NCBI RefSeq assembly: GCF_021531815.1
Contig: NZ_JADYUM010000001.1
Coordinates: 62,001-126,000 of the forward strand
Reading direction: 5' to 3'
Source: Pseudoflavonifractor phocaeensis
GTDB taxonomy: Bacteria > Bacillota > Clostridia > Oscillospirales > Oscillospiraceae
Length of the DNA stretch: 64,000 bases
The first letter of the stretch is position 1. The number at the start of each line of letters is the position of its first letter. The notes under the pieces were generated by a model that had not been told where the DNA came from, did not search any database, and saw only the letters and a list, made by a program, of their open reading frames with translations. Positions 1 through 8,713 of the stretch are shown one piece after another. The position numbers were made by a program, and so were the translations under genes.

Positions 1-2
1 TC

Positions 3-632
3 CTCTCCGAGCTGGCGGAGCTGCTGGGCACGGAGCACATCATGGAGCGCCGTTCTGAGACCCCCGAGGTCTATCAGCGCATCAAGCAGGAGCTGAGCCA
101 CTGCGAAGACGTGCTGGAGCGGATGACCAAAGACTATGTGCGCACCAGCGAACAGGCGGCTCTGGTCACCCCCGGAAACTTCGAGGGCGGCGTCAGCTCC
201 GTCTCGGAGAAGGCCCTGGGCGGGATCCATAAGTCCGGCAGCAGCAAATTTGTCGGCGTTCTGGACTACGCCGAGCAGCCCTCCAAAAAGGGCCTGTTCC
301 TGATGGCGGCGGCCGGCGGCGACTCCGACATCGCCACCAGCTTGGTGGCCGGTGGGGCGCAGATCATCGCCTTCACCACCGGCCGCGGCACCCCCACCGG
401 CTTCCCCGGCGTGCCTGTTTTGAAGATCACCGGGAACAGCAACACCTACCGCAACATGGAAGATGACCTGGATTTCAACGCCGGACAGGTCATTGACGGC
501 ACCCTTACCCTGGAGCAGGCCGGAGAGGGGATCTATCAGGAGATCCTGGCTATCGGCTCCGGCAAGCCCACCAAGGCGGAAGTGACCGGCCACGACGAGC
601 TGTTCGCCATTGGCCGCTACGAGTGCTATTGA
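3..632 (+). CDS. UxaA-family sugar-acid dehydratase, C-terminal part (5' end outside window)
   Basis: The frame is open from the window edge, so this is the last 209 residues of a larger protein. Sequence and spacing resemble the C-terminal domain of altronate/galactarate dehydratases (UxaA, GarD), iron-dependent enzymes that remove water from aldaric or aldonic acids. Visible landmarks are an ERRSETPEVYQRI segment near the start, a Gly/Ala-rich AAAGGDSD stretch and TGRGTPTGFPGVPVLKITGN, which resembles the family's substrate-binding region. It ends 2 bp from the convergent LysR gene and lies upstream of another dehydratase, a transporter and a dehydrogenase, which supports a sugar-acid role. 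The exact substrate cannot be read from the sequence. Confidence 0.85.
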   Translation, partial: LSELAELLGTEHIMERRSETPEVYQRIKQELSHCEDVLERMTKDYVRTSEQAALVTPGNFEGGVSSVSEKALGGIHKSGSSKFVGVLDYAEQPSKKGLFLMAAAGGDSDIATSLVAGGAQIIAFTTGRGTPTGFPGVPVLKITGNSNTYRNMEDDLDFNAGQVIDGTLTLEQAGEGIYQEILAIGSGKPTKAEVTGHDELFAIGRYECY

Positions 633-634
633 TC

Positions 635-1537
635 TCACATCCCGCTGTGGGGAACAAATTCCGTCAGAAAGGCACGGAAGGCTTTCATCACCGGTGTCAA
701 ACGCCGTTCCTTCCGCCAGAACAGCCCTAACTGCCGGACCGCGCAGTCATCCTCAATGGGAACACACGCGAAGGGCCGAAACATCTCCGCAACAATGGGC
801 TGCTTCAGCGCGGGGCCATATAGCAAAACAATGCCCATCCCGCTGGCCAGCAGGCGCGGACGCAAAGGGAAGTCACATTCCGTTATAATATTGGGGGTAA
901 TACCCGCCTTCTGGAACATATTCATACAAAAAACGGTATAGGGCATCTCCCTCAGCGTAGAAATGATCGGTTCGTCTTTCAGGTCAAGCAGTGTTACCGC
1001 TTGCCTGCCCTCCAGCCTGTGCCCCCGGGGCAGGCAGGCATATATTCTGCCTCCCTGCAGGGGCAGACACTCCAGCCGCTCGTCCGACATATCCTCTGTT
1101 CCCACCAGTGCCATATCCAACCGCCCGGACAACAGATTGTCTTTCATGGCCGGCAGCACTTCGCTCTGTTGCGTGATCCGGTACTGGGGGTATTTCTGCT
1201 TGAAGGCAATGATCGCTTCACCCCAAGCATTGGTGCCGCTGATGGCAAGAGAGAGGGTGCTGCTGTCTCCCTGTCCCCCCAGTGCTTTGACCGTATTCTC
1301 TCCATCTGCCAGCATGAGCAGCGCACCGTTTACATACTGCAGATACCTCCGCCCGCACTCGTTCAGCCGCAGGCCACCCCCATTCCGGTCAAACAGGCGC
1401 ACACCAAGTTCCCGCTCCAGTTTCGAGATCATCGTAGACAAAGTAGTTTGAGAAATATAAAGTTTTTCCGCTGTCCGTCCCAGATGCTGTTCATCAGCCA
1501 AAGCCTGAAAATACTGTAATTGCAGCAGAGAAATCAT
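635..1537 (-). CDS. LysR-family transcriptional regulator
   Basis: A 300-residue LysR regulator. The N-terminal winged helix-turn-helix (about residues 1-60) contains the typical FQALADEQHLGRTAEKLYIS and TTLSTMISKLERELGVRLFDR pattern, followed by a periplasmic-binding-like effector domain. The ATG at 1537 is chosen because AAGGAGA lies 8 nt upstream; an upstream extension would add 25 residues of no family character. It is transcribed divergently from the dehydratase-transporter-dehydrogenase operon starting at 1671, the usual arrangement for a LysR regulator and its target. The inducer is probably a sugar acid, by inference from neighbours. Confidence 0.9.
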   Translation of the reverse strand: MISLLQLQYFQALADEQHLGRTAEKLYISQTTLSTMISKLERELGVRLFDRNGGGLRLNECGRRYLQYVNGALLMLADGENTVKALGGQGDSSTLSLAISGTNAWGEAIIAFKQKYPQYRITQQSEVLPAMKDNLLSGRLDMALVGTEDMSDERLECLPLQGGRIYACLPRGHRLEGRQAVTLLDLKDEPIISTLREMPYTVFCMNMFQKAGITPNIITECDFPLRPRLLASGMGIVLLYGPALKQPIVAEMFRPFACVPIEDDCAVRQLGLFWRKERRLTPVMKAFRAFLTEFVPHSGM

Positions 1538-1670
1538 ATCATTTTCTCCTTTTATCCTTCTATTTTTATAGTAGTCTCTACGATGATTATATGCTTTACA
1601 CCATTGCTGCACAAGGGTAATATAAAAAAAAGTAATGGGAGCATACCCAAGAAATCAGGAGGAGATTTAT

Positions 1671-3353
1671 ATGAGCGAAAAAATCAAAAAACTCCGCAAC
1701 GGAGAGATGACTGACGGCATCATCAACGCCGGCAACCGCACCCTGCTGTACGCCCTGGGCATCGACAAGGAGGAGATGGAAAAGCCTTTTATCGGCGTGG
1801 TCAACTCCTGGAACGAGATGCACCCCGGACACAAGCACCTGCGGGAGCTGTCCGCCGCGGTAAAAGAAGGCATCATCGCGGCCGGTGGCCAGCCCTTTGA
1901 GTTCAACACCATCGCCCTGTGTGACGGCGAGACCCAGGGCCACAAAGGCATGTGCTTTGTCCTCCCCTCCCGTGACCTGATCGCGGACAGCGTGGAGGTC
2001 ATGGCGGAGGGCCAGCGTCTGGACGGACTGGTGATGCTGGCCAGCTGTGACAAGATCGTTCCGGCCATGGCCATCGCCGCGGGCCGCCTGAACATCCCCG
2101 CCGTCATCGTCACCGGCGGCCCCATGATGCCCAGCACCTACAAGGGCCGGGCCTTCGGCGGCGCTTGGGAGGTCCGTGAGGCCGCGGGCAAGCTGGCTGC
2201 CGGCGAGATCTCCCAGGCGGATTACGACGCTATGGAGCAGTGCGTCTGCGGCGGCGTAGGTTCCTGCCCCATGATGGGGACCGCGAACACCATGTCCTGC
2301 CTCATGGAGCCTCTCGGCCTGTCCCTCCCCGGCTGCGGCACCATCCACGCCACCCAGGCAGACAAGCTGCGCTACGCCCGCAACAGCGGCAAACTGGTCA
2401 TGCAGCTAGTGGCGGAAAACCGCCGTCCCCGGGACTACATCACCTATGAAAGCATCCTGAACATGATGCGGGTCAGCGCCGCCATCGGCGGCTCCACCAA
2501 CACCTTCCTCCATATCCCCGCCATCGCCAAAGCCTTCGGTTTCCAGCTCGACCCCCAGGAGTTCAACCGCATCGGAGACAGCACGCCCTATCTGGCATGC
2601 ACCAAGCCCTCCGGCAAGTATACCCTCTGGGACATGCACATGGCCGGCGGTGTCCCCGCCGTCATGAAGGAGCTGGGCGGCAAATATCTGGACCTCTCCC
2701 AGAAAGCCGTCACCGGACAGACCTGGGCCGAGGTGCTGGAACACGTCCCCGGTACTTTGAATCCCGAGGTCATCCATACCGCCGCCGAACCTGTTGCTCC
2801 CCAGGGAGGACTGATCGTCCTGAAAGGCAGTCTGGCTCCCGTGGGCGCCGGCCTGAAGCGGACGGCGGTGGACAAAAAGATGTGGATCCATCGCGGCCCC
2901 GCCAAGGTCTTTGACCGGGAAATGGACGCGATCCTGGCCATCCGAAACGGCAAGATTGAAAAGGGCGACGTCATCGTGATCCGCTACGAGGGACCCAAGG
3001 GCGGCCCCGGTATGCGGGAGATGCTGGCCGCCACCACCACCCTTATGGGCTTCGGACTGGGCGACAGCTGCGCCCTGGTCACCGACGGCCGGTTCTCCGG
3101 CGCCAGCCGCGGCCCCTGCATCGGACATGTGGCGCCCGAAGCCGCGGAGGGCGGTCCCATCGCCCTGGTGGAGGACGGCGACATGATCAGCATCGACCTG
3201 TACAAAAAGACGCTGGACCTGGAGGTCAGCCCGGAGGAGCTTGCCCGCCGCGCTGAGCACTGGACTCCCAAACCGCCGATGGTGGAGAGCTACTACCTGA
3301 ACCGCTACCAGCGGCTGGTCAGCTCCACCTGGGACGGCGCCGTTCTGGAGTAA
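1671..3353 (+). CDS. IlvD/Edd-family dehydratase, probably a sugar-acid dehydratase
   Basis: A 560-residue member of the dihydroxy-acid / 6-phosphogluconate dehydratase family, which uses an Fe-S cluster to dehydrate 2,3-dihydroxy acids. Cluster-ligand-type cysteines are visible in [11 protein letters not shown] and [18 protein letters not shown], with family motifs [17 protein letters not shown] and a C-terminal [15 protein letters not shown]. The ATG at 1671 follows AGGAGGAG; 12 upstream codons were dropped. It is the first gene of an operon with an MFS transporter and an Ldh2-type dehydrogenase, next to a UxaA-type dehydratase. That context favours a sugar acid over branched-chain amino acid synthesis, and no other ilv gene is present. 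IlvD proper remains possible. Confidence 0.85.
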   Translation: MSEKIKKLRNGEMTDGIINAGNRTLLYALGIDKEEMEKPFIGVVNSWNEMHPGHKHLRELSAAVKEGIIAAGGQPFEFNTIALCDGETQGHKGMCFVLPSRDLIADSVEVMAEGQRLDGLVMLASCDKIVPAMAIAAGRLNIPAVIVTGGPMMPSTYKGRAFGGAWEVREAAGKLAAGEISQADYDAMEQCVCGGVGSCPMMGTANTMSCLMEPLGLSLPGCGTIHATQADKLRYARNSGKLVMQLVAENRRPRDYITYESILNMMRVSAAIGGSTNTFLHIPAIAKAFGFQLDPQEFNRIGDSTPYLACTKPSGKYTLWDMHMAGGVPAVMKELGGKYLDLSQKAVTGQTWAEVLEHVPGTLNPEVIHTAAEPVAPQGGLIVLKGSLAPVGAGLKRTAVDKKMWIHRGPAKVFDREMDAILAIRNGKIEKGDVIVIRYEGPKGGPGMREMLAATTTLMGFGLGDSCALVTDGRFSGASRGPCIGHVAPEAAEGGPIALVEDGDMISIDLYKKTLDLEVSPEELARRAEHWTPKPPMVESYYLNRYQRLVSSTWDGAVLE

Positions 3354-3407
3354 TGGAGCGTCACAGCGAGCCGCTCCCCAACACCATCCCGCAGGAAGGG
3401 CCCCACT

Positions 3408-4643
3408 ATGAAACAAGGTAAGATCCACTACGGCTTTTTTGTGGCAGCCGGCTGTTTTCTGGTCATGTACTATGGATTGGGGATGTCCTTCAACCTCTGT
3501 TCCCTTTTCCTGTCCAGCATGGTGTCCGAACGCGGCTTTTCCCAATCTCAGATCTCCGACGCGATGACCCTGCAGAGCATCGTATCCCTGCTATGCATCC
3601 TGTTTCTCGGCAGAATATACGCCAAATACAGCACCCGCAAGGTCCTGGCCTTCTGTTCCCTGGCCGGTGTTCTGGCCTATCTTTGCTTCATGTGCGACAG
3701 CTTGGCGATGTGTTATTTGGGCGCCGCCTTTGTGGGCGTGGCCCACGGCGGCGCGGCCCTGGTCCCGGTCTCCATCCTGGTGACAAGCTGGTTCCAAAAG
3801 TACCGCGGCACCGTGCTGAGCTGCTGCATGGTGGGTTCCAGCGTTCCCAATGTACTCTGGTCCCGGTTTATCGCCGGTATTCTGGACAGTCGGGGACTGG
3901 CCGCAGCCGGTTTGATCCATGCCGCCGCGATCCTGGTTCTGGCGGTCATCGCCCTGCTCCTTATTCGAGACGAACCGGCTCAAATGGGCCTGCTCCCCTT
4001 CGGCGCCGACGCAGAGCAGGCCGCCACGGCCCCCGTAGCCTGCGGAGATGCGTCCAGTCGCCCTCCAGCCGGAGATCACCAATCCAAGTTTATCCTCCTC
4101 GCCTGCGCCATGTTCATGGTGGGTTTCGTCATCACTCCCCTGAACGGTTTTTATCCCACATTTCTCCAAAGTGTCGGCTACAAGACCCTGTTTCTCGGAA
4201 CAGCCTCCGCCATGTTTGGCATTACCATGATCGTCAGTAAGCTGTTTGTGGGCGGGATCATCGACTACTTCGGCATCCGCCGGGCCACCTTCTATCTCTA
4301 CACCCTGCCTATCGCCGCCACAGTGTCTGCCCTGCTTGTCACCACCAATCCAGCCAGCGCGATCCTGTTCGTCGCGCTCTGGGGCATCGGGAACCCTCTG
4401 GGCACCGTCCCTCTCCCCCTCTGGGTCATCAGCATCTTCGGGCAGGAGAACTATAAACTGACCTATAGCAGAGTCCTGACAGTCTTTACCATGGGCAGCA
4501 CCTGCGGATTCTTCCTCATCGGCAAGATTGCGGATTGGACCAACAGCTACAAACCTGTGTTTCTCTTAAATCTCGCCTGTCTTACCGTCAGCTTTTTCCT
4601 CGTCATGCTGGCACAACACAAGAAAGAGGTCGATACATTATGA
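3408..4643 (+). CDS. Major facilitator superfamily transporter
   Basis: A 411-residue integral membrane protein with about twelve hydrophobic segments split by a hydrophilic, Ala/Pro-rich central loop (about residues 195-222), typical of MFS carriers. The pattern resembles the oxalate/formate antiporter and monocarboxylate-type subfamily. It sits 54 bp after the dehydratase, and its stop overlaps the next gene's start in ATGA. By position it most likely imports the sugar acid or related carboxylate handled by the flanking enzymes; the substrate itself is not visible in the sequence. Confidence 0.87.
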   Translation: MKQGKIHYGFFVAAGCFLVMYYGLGMSFNLCSLFLSSMVSERGFSQSQISDAMTLQSIVSLLCILFLGRIYAKYSTRKVLAFCSLAGVLAYLCFMCDSLAMCYLGAAFVGVAHGGAALVPVSILVTSWFQKYRGTVLSCCMVGSSVPNVLWSRFIAGILDSRGLAAAGLIHAAAILVLAVIALLLIRDEPAQMGLLPFGADAEQAATAPVACGDASSRPPAGDHQSKFILLACAMFMVGFVITPLNGFYPTFLQSVGYKTLFLGTASAMFGITMIVSKLFVGGIIDYFGIRRATFYLYTLPIAATVSALLVTTNPASAILFVALWGIGNPLGTVPLPLWVISIFGQENYKLTYSRVLTVFTMGSTCGFFLIGKIADWTNSYKPVFLLNLACLTVSFFLVMLAQHKKEVDTL

Positions 4644-5683
4644 TCAAATACCCGGTCGAAACCATCCGTGATTTTTGCATCCAAGTCTGGGAACGCGTGG
4701 GCCTCTCCCCGGAAAACGCCCGTGTATGCACCGACACCCTTCTGGCCGCCGAGCTGCGCGGGGTCCGGACCCACGGCGTGACCCACATGAAGGATTACTG
4801 CACCCGCATGACCCTTGGCACCCTCGCCAACGGCGACACCATGGAGTTCACCCTCACCTCCCCCTCCACCCTGTTGGTGGACGCGAAATTCACCATGGGC
4901 ACCGTTGCGGCCAACAAAGTGATGGACCGCTGTATTCAGGAGGCCAAGAAATCCGGCGCCTGCTTCGCTGCGGTCCGCAATGGCTGCCACTACGGATTGG
5001 GCGCTTACTACCCCATGAAGGCCGCCAAGGAAAACATGATCGGTCTGAGCCTCACCAACACCTCCCCCCTGGTGTCCCCCTCCGGAGGCGCTGACCCTCT
5101 GCTGGGCACCAACCCCATCTCCATCGCCATCCCCGCCGGCCGGTATCCCGATTTGGTCCTGGACATGGCCACCAGCACGGTGGCCAAGGGCAAGATCTCC
5201 CTGGCCCTGAAAGAGGGCAACGATATTCCTCTGGGCTGGGCCCTTGACTCTGAAGGTAAGCCCACCACTTCCGCCGCTAAAGCGGACAAGGGGTCCCTGA
5301 CTCCCTTTGGTGGATACAAGGGCTACGGCCTGGGGCTTGTGGTTTCTCTGCTGTCCTTCGCCCTTAGCGGAGCCGACATGGACATCAACCTCCCCAAATT
5401 CTTTGACCGGCCCGACACCTTCAGCAACGGCGGCTACTTCATGGGCGCCATCGACGTCAACCGGTTCTGCCCCGCCGATGTGTTCAAGATCCGTGTGGAC
5501 ACATTCCTCGATATTTTGAAGAACTGCCGCCCCGCCGCCGGCTCCACCGGTGTGATGATCCCCGGCGAGATCGAGATCCAGCGCGCCCAGAAGATCCAGC
5601 AGGAGGGGATCGAGCTGTCTGACGCTACCCTCCGGGACTTCCGTGAAATGTCGGAGGCCTATGGGGTCCCCTATGTATTCTGA
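4640..5683 (+). CDS. Malate/L-lactate dehydrogenase (Ldh2) family oxidoreductase
   Basis: A 347-residue NAD(P)-dependent oxidoreductase of the Ldh2 family (malate, ureidoglycolate, L-sulfolactate and 2,3-diketogulonate reductase types). Family signatures visible are LRGVRTHGV near residue 40, a catalytic-region CHYGLGAYY, LTNTSPLVSPSGG, LGTNPISIAIP and LDMATSTVAKGKI. The start at 4640 overlaps the transporter stop by 4 bp, so translation is probably coupled. It would reduce or oxidise a 2-keto/2-hydroxy acid made by the upstream dehydratase. A strong hairpin 50 bp downstream ends the operon. Confidence 0.9.
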   Translation: MIKYPVETIRDFCIQVWERVGLSPENARVCTDTLLAAELRGVRTHGVTHMKDYCTRMTLGTLANGDTMEFTLTSPSTLLVDAKFTMGTVAANKVMDRCIQEAKKSGACFAAVRNGCHYGLGAYYPMKAAKENMIGLSLTNTSPLVSPSGGADPLLGTNPISIAIPAGRYPDLVLDMATSTVAKGKISLALKEGNDIPLGWALDSEGKPTTSAAKADKGSLTPFGGYKGYGLGLVVSLLSFALSGADMDINLPKFFDRPDTFSNGGYFMGAIDVNRFCPADVFKIRVDTFLDILKNCRPAAGSTGVMIPGEIEIQRAQKIQQEGIELSDATLRDFREMSEAYGVPYVF

Positions 5684-5734
5684 GGCGTGGTTTCATTGCA
5701 TCGCTCTTTTCTTTTTCTCTCTCCCCCCTTTTTA

Positions 5735-5780
5735 TGCTGAAAGCGGGCGCCTATGGCGCCCGCTTTCAGCATATTATTTG
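5735..5780 (+). terminator. Hairpin terminator of the sugar-acid operon
   Basis: Perfect 17-bp arms at 5735-5751 and 5755-5771 with a 3-nt loop, followed by a T-rich tail. It sits between the convergent Ldh2-type gene and folC. Confidence 0.85.
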
Positions 5781-5791
5781 ATTGTCCGCGG

Positions 5792-7060
5792 TCAGCAAAG
5801 TCCCAGAATATGCCGGACCTCTCCGATCATGTAGAGGGACCCGCAGATGCAGACCGTATCCTCGGGACCGGCCAGCTCCAGTACCTTTTCCACGCCTTCC
5901 TGCGTGGAGCCGCAGGGAAAGGCACGCTGCCCCCGCTTCTCCAGATAGGCAGCCAGATCCTGGGCCGTCAGGGCCCGGGGACTGTCCGGGGTGATGGTGA
6001 CGAAGCCTTTAGCCAAGGGGATGATCTGTCCGAACATGGAGGGATAGTCCTTGTCCGCCAGCACGCCAGTCAGGAACCAGATCTTTTTCCCGGGATACAG
6101 CTGGGCCAGACTCTGACTCAACGCTTCCATACACTGGGGGTTGTGGCCGCCGTCCAGGATCACATCCGGCTCCCGGCGGGCCAGCTCCATCCGTGCGGGC
6201 CAGACAGCCTTCTCCAGTCCCTGCTCCAGGGCCTCCCCGGAGATGTGCCACCCCCGCTCCCGCAGGGACAGGATCACATCAATGGCCACCGTGGCGTTCA
6301 AGGTCTGGTAATCCCCCAACAGCCCGATCCGGAAGGGGCCCATGCCCCGGTAGCGGAATATCTGGCCCTCCCGTCCGGAGGACAGGACCTCCAGGGTATC
6401 AGGGGCGGTGATGGTCAGCGGGACGCCCACCTTGCGGCAGGCCGCCTCCACCACCTCCTCCACCTCCCGGCTCTGGTGGTAGAGAACGGCGGAGCACCCG
6501 GTTTTCAGGATGCCTGCCTTTTCCGCGGCGATCAGCGCCCTGGTATTCCCCAGTTCCTGGGTGTGCTCCAGACCGATGTTGGTGATGACAGCCGCCTCAG
6601 GGGCAGGGATCACATTGGTGGAGTCCAGGCGGCCCCCAAGGCCCACCTCCAGCACCACCAGATCGCAGCCCGCCTCCCGGAAATAGAGCATCCCCACGGC
6701 GGTCATCAGCTCGAACTCCGTGGCCGGGTCCTCCATTCCTTTGCCAGCACGGATCACCTGCTCCGCAATGCGGCCCAGGTCCGCGTCCGGAATGGGCTGT
6801 CCGTTGACCTGAAACCGCTCGTGGAAGCGCCACAGGTGGGGGGAGGTGTACAATCCCGTTTTCAGCCCCGCCCGGGTCAGGACTGAGGCCACCATGGCGG
6901 CGGTGGAGCCCTTTCCGTTGGTGCCGGTAATATGGATGAATTTCAGGCCTTTATGGGGGTCTCCCAGCCGCCGGAGCAGCTCCGTGGTCCGCTCCAGCCC
7001 CGGTTTCCGCCCGGTCCACGCCTCCTGATGGATCAGTTCAACAGCTTCCTGGCCGGTCAT
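5792..7060 (-). CDS. folC: Bifunctional dihydrofolate synthase / folylpolyglutamate synthase
   Basis: A 422-residue Mur-ligase-family enzyme that adds glutamate to dihydropteroate or tetrahydrofolate in the cytoplasm, retaining folates for one-carbon metabolism. The P-loop ITGTNGKGST lies near residue 45, followed by a DPATEFELMTAVGMLYF stretch and a C-terminal Mur-ligase domain containing ILDGGHNPQC. Start ATG at 7060 has AAGGAGG 8 nt upstream. It is the last gene of the ftcD-fchA-hutD-folD-like-folC operon, 29 bp after the folD-like gene. Its presence in a histidine-degradation operon fits a high demand for polyglutamylated tetrahydrofolate. Confidence 0.95.
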   Translation of the reverse strand: MTGQEAVELIHQEAWTGRKPGLERTTELLRRLGDPHKGLKFIHITGTNGKGSTAAMVASVLTRAGLKTGLYTSPHLWRFHERFQVNGQPIPDADLGRIAEQVIRAGKGMEDPATEFELMTAVGMLYFREAGCDLVVLEVGLGGRLDSTNVIPAPEAAVITNIGLEHTQELGNTRALIAAEKAGILKTGCSAVLYHQSREVEEVVEAACRKVGVPLTITAPDTLEVLSSGREGQIFRYRGMGPFRIGLLGDYQTLNATVAIDVILSLRERGWHISGEALEQGLEKAVWPARMELARREPDVILDGGHNPQCMEALSQSLAQLYPGKKIWFLTGVLADKDYPSMFGQIIPLAKGFVTITPDSPRALTAQDLAAYLEKRGQRAFPCGSTQEGVEKVLELAGPEDTVCICGSLYMIGEVRHILGLC

Positions 7061-7089
7061 AGGCCGCGCCTCCTTACCATGTCATTTCC

Positions 7090-7959
7090 TTATTCCAGGG
7101 CCAAACCCTGAGCGCGCAAAGCCGCCTCCACCGTGTGGGCAGCCAGTACCGTGGAGGTCACCGCCCCCACTCCTCCGGGCACCGGGGTCAGTGCGGCCAC
7201 CACAGGTTCCACCTGGTCAAAGGCCACATCTCCGTGGAGCTTACCGTCCGGTCCGGGGCTGACTCCCACATCCACCACCGCCTGGCCGGGACGGACATGG
7301 TCCCGTCCGATGAGCCCGGCCTTCCCGGCGGCGGAGATGATCACATCCGCGCTCCGACACAGCTCCGCCATGCGCCCGGGATCGGTGAAGATATTGCACA
7401 CAGACACCGTGGCCCCCTGGTTCATGAGCAGAATGGCGGTGGGCATCCCCACTGTCATACCGCTGCCCACCATGACCACGTTCCGTCCGGGCAGCTCCAC
7501 CCGGTAGTGGCCCAGCAGGGCCATACAGGCCGCGGCGGTACAGGGCGGGAAACCCGCCGCCCCCTGGACCATCAGTCCGCCCATAGAGGTGCTGGTCATG
7601 GAGTCGATGTCCTTCTCCGGGCACAGGGCTCCCATCACCGCGGGCGTATTCAGGCGGGGCGGCAGGGGACGGAACAGCAGACAGCCGTGGATACGGCGGT
7701 TACCGCTGATCTCCTCCAAGACCTGGATCAGCTCCCCCTCGCCCACATCCTCGGGCAGCAGGGTGCGGATCACCGCGATGCCCAGCGACTGGGCCCGCTT
7801 GGTAAACCCCCGCTCATAGGACAGGTCGGCCGGACGCTCCCCTACCCGGACGATGGCCACGGTGGGGGTCACCTCCCGGCTCTTCAGCAGGGCCACGCCC
7901 TCTCTGAGCCGGGCGCACAGCGCCTCGGCTACCGGGGCGCCGGTAAGCAGTTGGGCCAT
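7090..7959 (-). CDS. FolD-family protein (methylene-THF dehydrogenase/cyclohydrolase fold), catalytic residues altered
   Basis: A 289-residue protein that aligns along its length with FolD, which interconverts methylene-, methenyl- and 10-formyl-tetrahydrofolate. Conserved family blocks are AIVRVGERPA, KDIDS, PPCTAAACMALL, a Rossmann-type VGSGMTVGMP and the C-terminal TPVPGGVG. Key positions differ: the Tyr-x-x-x-Lys site reads Tyr-x-x-x-Phe (SYERGFTK), the glutamine of the usual VQLPLP reads Phe (LFRPLP), and DVDGF reads DIDSM. Lys and Gln are known catalytic residues in this family, so canonical activity is doubtful. It lies between hutD and folC in the operon. It may be a specialised folate-binding or redox variant. 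Confidence 0.8.
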   Translation of the reverse strand: MAQLLTGAPVAEALCARLREGVALLKSREVTPTVAIVRVGERPADLSYERGFTKRAQSLGIAVIRTLLPEDVGEGELIQVLEEISGNRRIHGCLLFRPLPPRLNTPAVMGALCPEKDIDSMTSTSMGGLMVQGAAGFPPCTAAACMALLGHYRVELPGRNVVMVGSGMTVGMPTAILLMNQGATVSVCNIFTDPGRMAELCRSADVIISAAGKAGLIGRDHVRPGQAVVDVGVSPGPDGKLHGDVAFDQVEPVVAALTPVPGGVGAVTSTVLAAHTVEAALRAQGLALE

Positions 7960-7990
7960 GGGAAATCAGCTCCTTTTCTTCCAATGAGGC

Positions 7991-8587
7991 TCAGCGGGTG
8001 AAGATCACCGCGGCCATGAAGGATGCGCCCGTCCGGCTGGACAGCTTCACCTTTCGGGTGGGGTCTGCCTGGCGGCACAGCAGGAACTGGCCCTCCTGTA
8101 CAGCCACACCGTCCACCTCCGCGGCACCGGACACACAGTACAGGGCCACGGTGCAGCCAGGGTATTCCATGGGAGCGGGAACAGCGGGGGTCCAGGTCAA
8201 AGCGGAGCCGGCCTCCAGCGCCAGAGACTGGGCGTTTCCCTGGGCACGGCCCTTCCGCAGCATCAGGTTGTAGTCGGTACACTGGCCCCAGGACTCCACG
8301 GGGACGCCCCCGTCAAAGGAGCAGAGGGTCAGGGGTTCCAGGCCAAACCGTTCCCCCTCCCCCACTTTCATATCCAGGTCCCCATGGAGCACGGAGATCA
8401 GCCGGACATAGTCGGGCAGCGGCGTAAAGTCGGAGTGCTCCAGCTCCACCCGGGCGGAGCTGAACCGCCACAGGAAGTCCCGGTCGGCGTAAACCGCGCC
8501 CTCGGGCGCGATGGCCAGCTGGGTGGTGGTCCCGCCGGACCACAGGGTGGTCACATAATCCTCTTGGGTCAACAGCTTCCATTCCAT
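7991..8587 (-). CDS. hutD: HutD/Ves-family cupin protein
   Basis: A 198-residue double-cupin protein of the HutD/Ves family, small beta-barrel proteins found in histidine-utilisation loci and proposed to bind formiminoglutamate-like ligands. Recognisable are the N-terminal TLWSGGTTTQLAIAPEG, DRDFLWRFSSARVE and a PLPDYVRLISVLHGDL block. The ATG at 8587 is preferred over an upstream TTG because GGAAGGGG lies directly ahead of it. It is the third gene of the leftward folate/hut operon, 126 bp after fchA and 31 bp ahead of the folD-like gene. Confidence 0.85.
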   Translation of the reverse strand: MEWKLLTQEDYVTTLWSGGTTTQLAIAPEGAVYADRDFLWRFSSARVELEHSDFTPLPDYVRLISVLHGDLDMKVGEGERFGLEPLTLCSFDGGVPVESWGQCTDYNLMLRKGRAQGNAQSLALEAGSALTWTPAVPAPMEYPGCTVALYCVSGAAEVDGVAVQEGQFLLCRQADPTRKVKLSSRTGASFMAAVIFTR

Positions 8588-8653
8588 TGGTAGGTCCCCT
8601 TCCAAACAAAGCAGACCATATAGCCGCCCTGTTTTTCCTCAAAATAGCGACAG

Positions 8654-8680
8654 AGGAAGGCCGCCGAAGCGGCCTCCCCC
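8654..8680 (-). other. GC-rich hairpin between fchA and hutD
   Basis: Arms GGCCGC and GCGGCC at 8659-8664 and 8669-8674 with a 4-nt loop, in the only large gap (126 bp) of the leftward operon. No T-run follows on the minus strand, so it is more likely an mRNA processing or stability element than a full terminator. Confidence 0.4.
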
Positions 8681-8713
8681 AGTCCCGGACAGGCAAAGCC
8701 CGTCCGTCATGAT

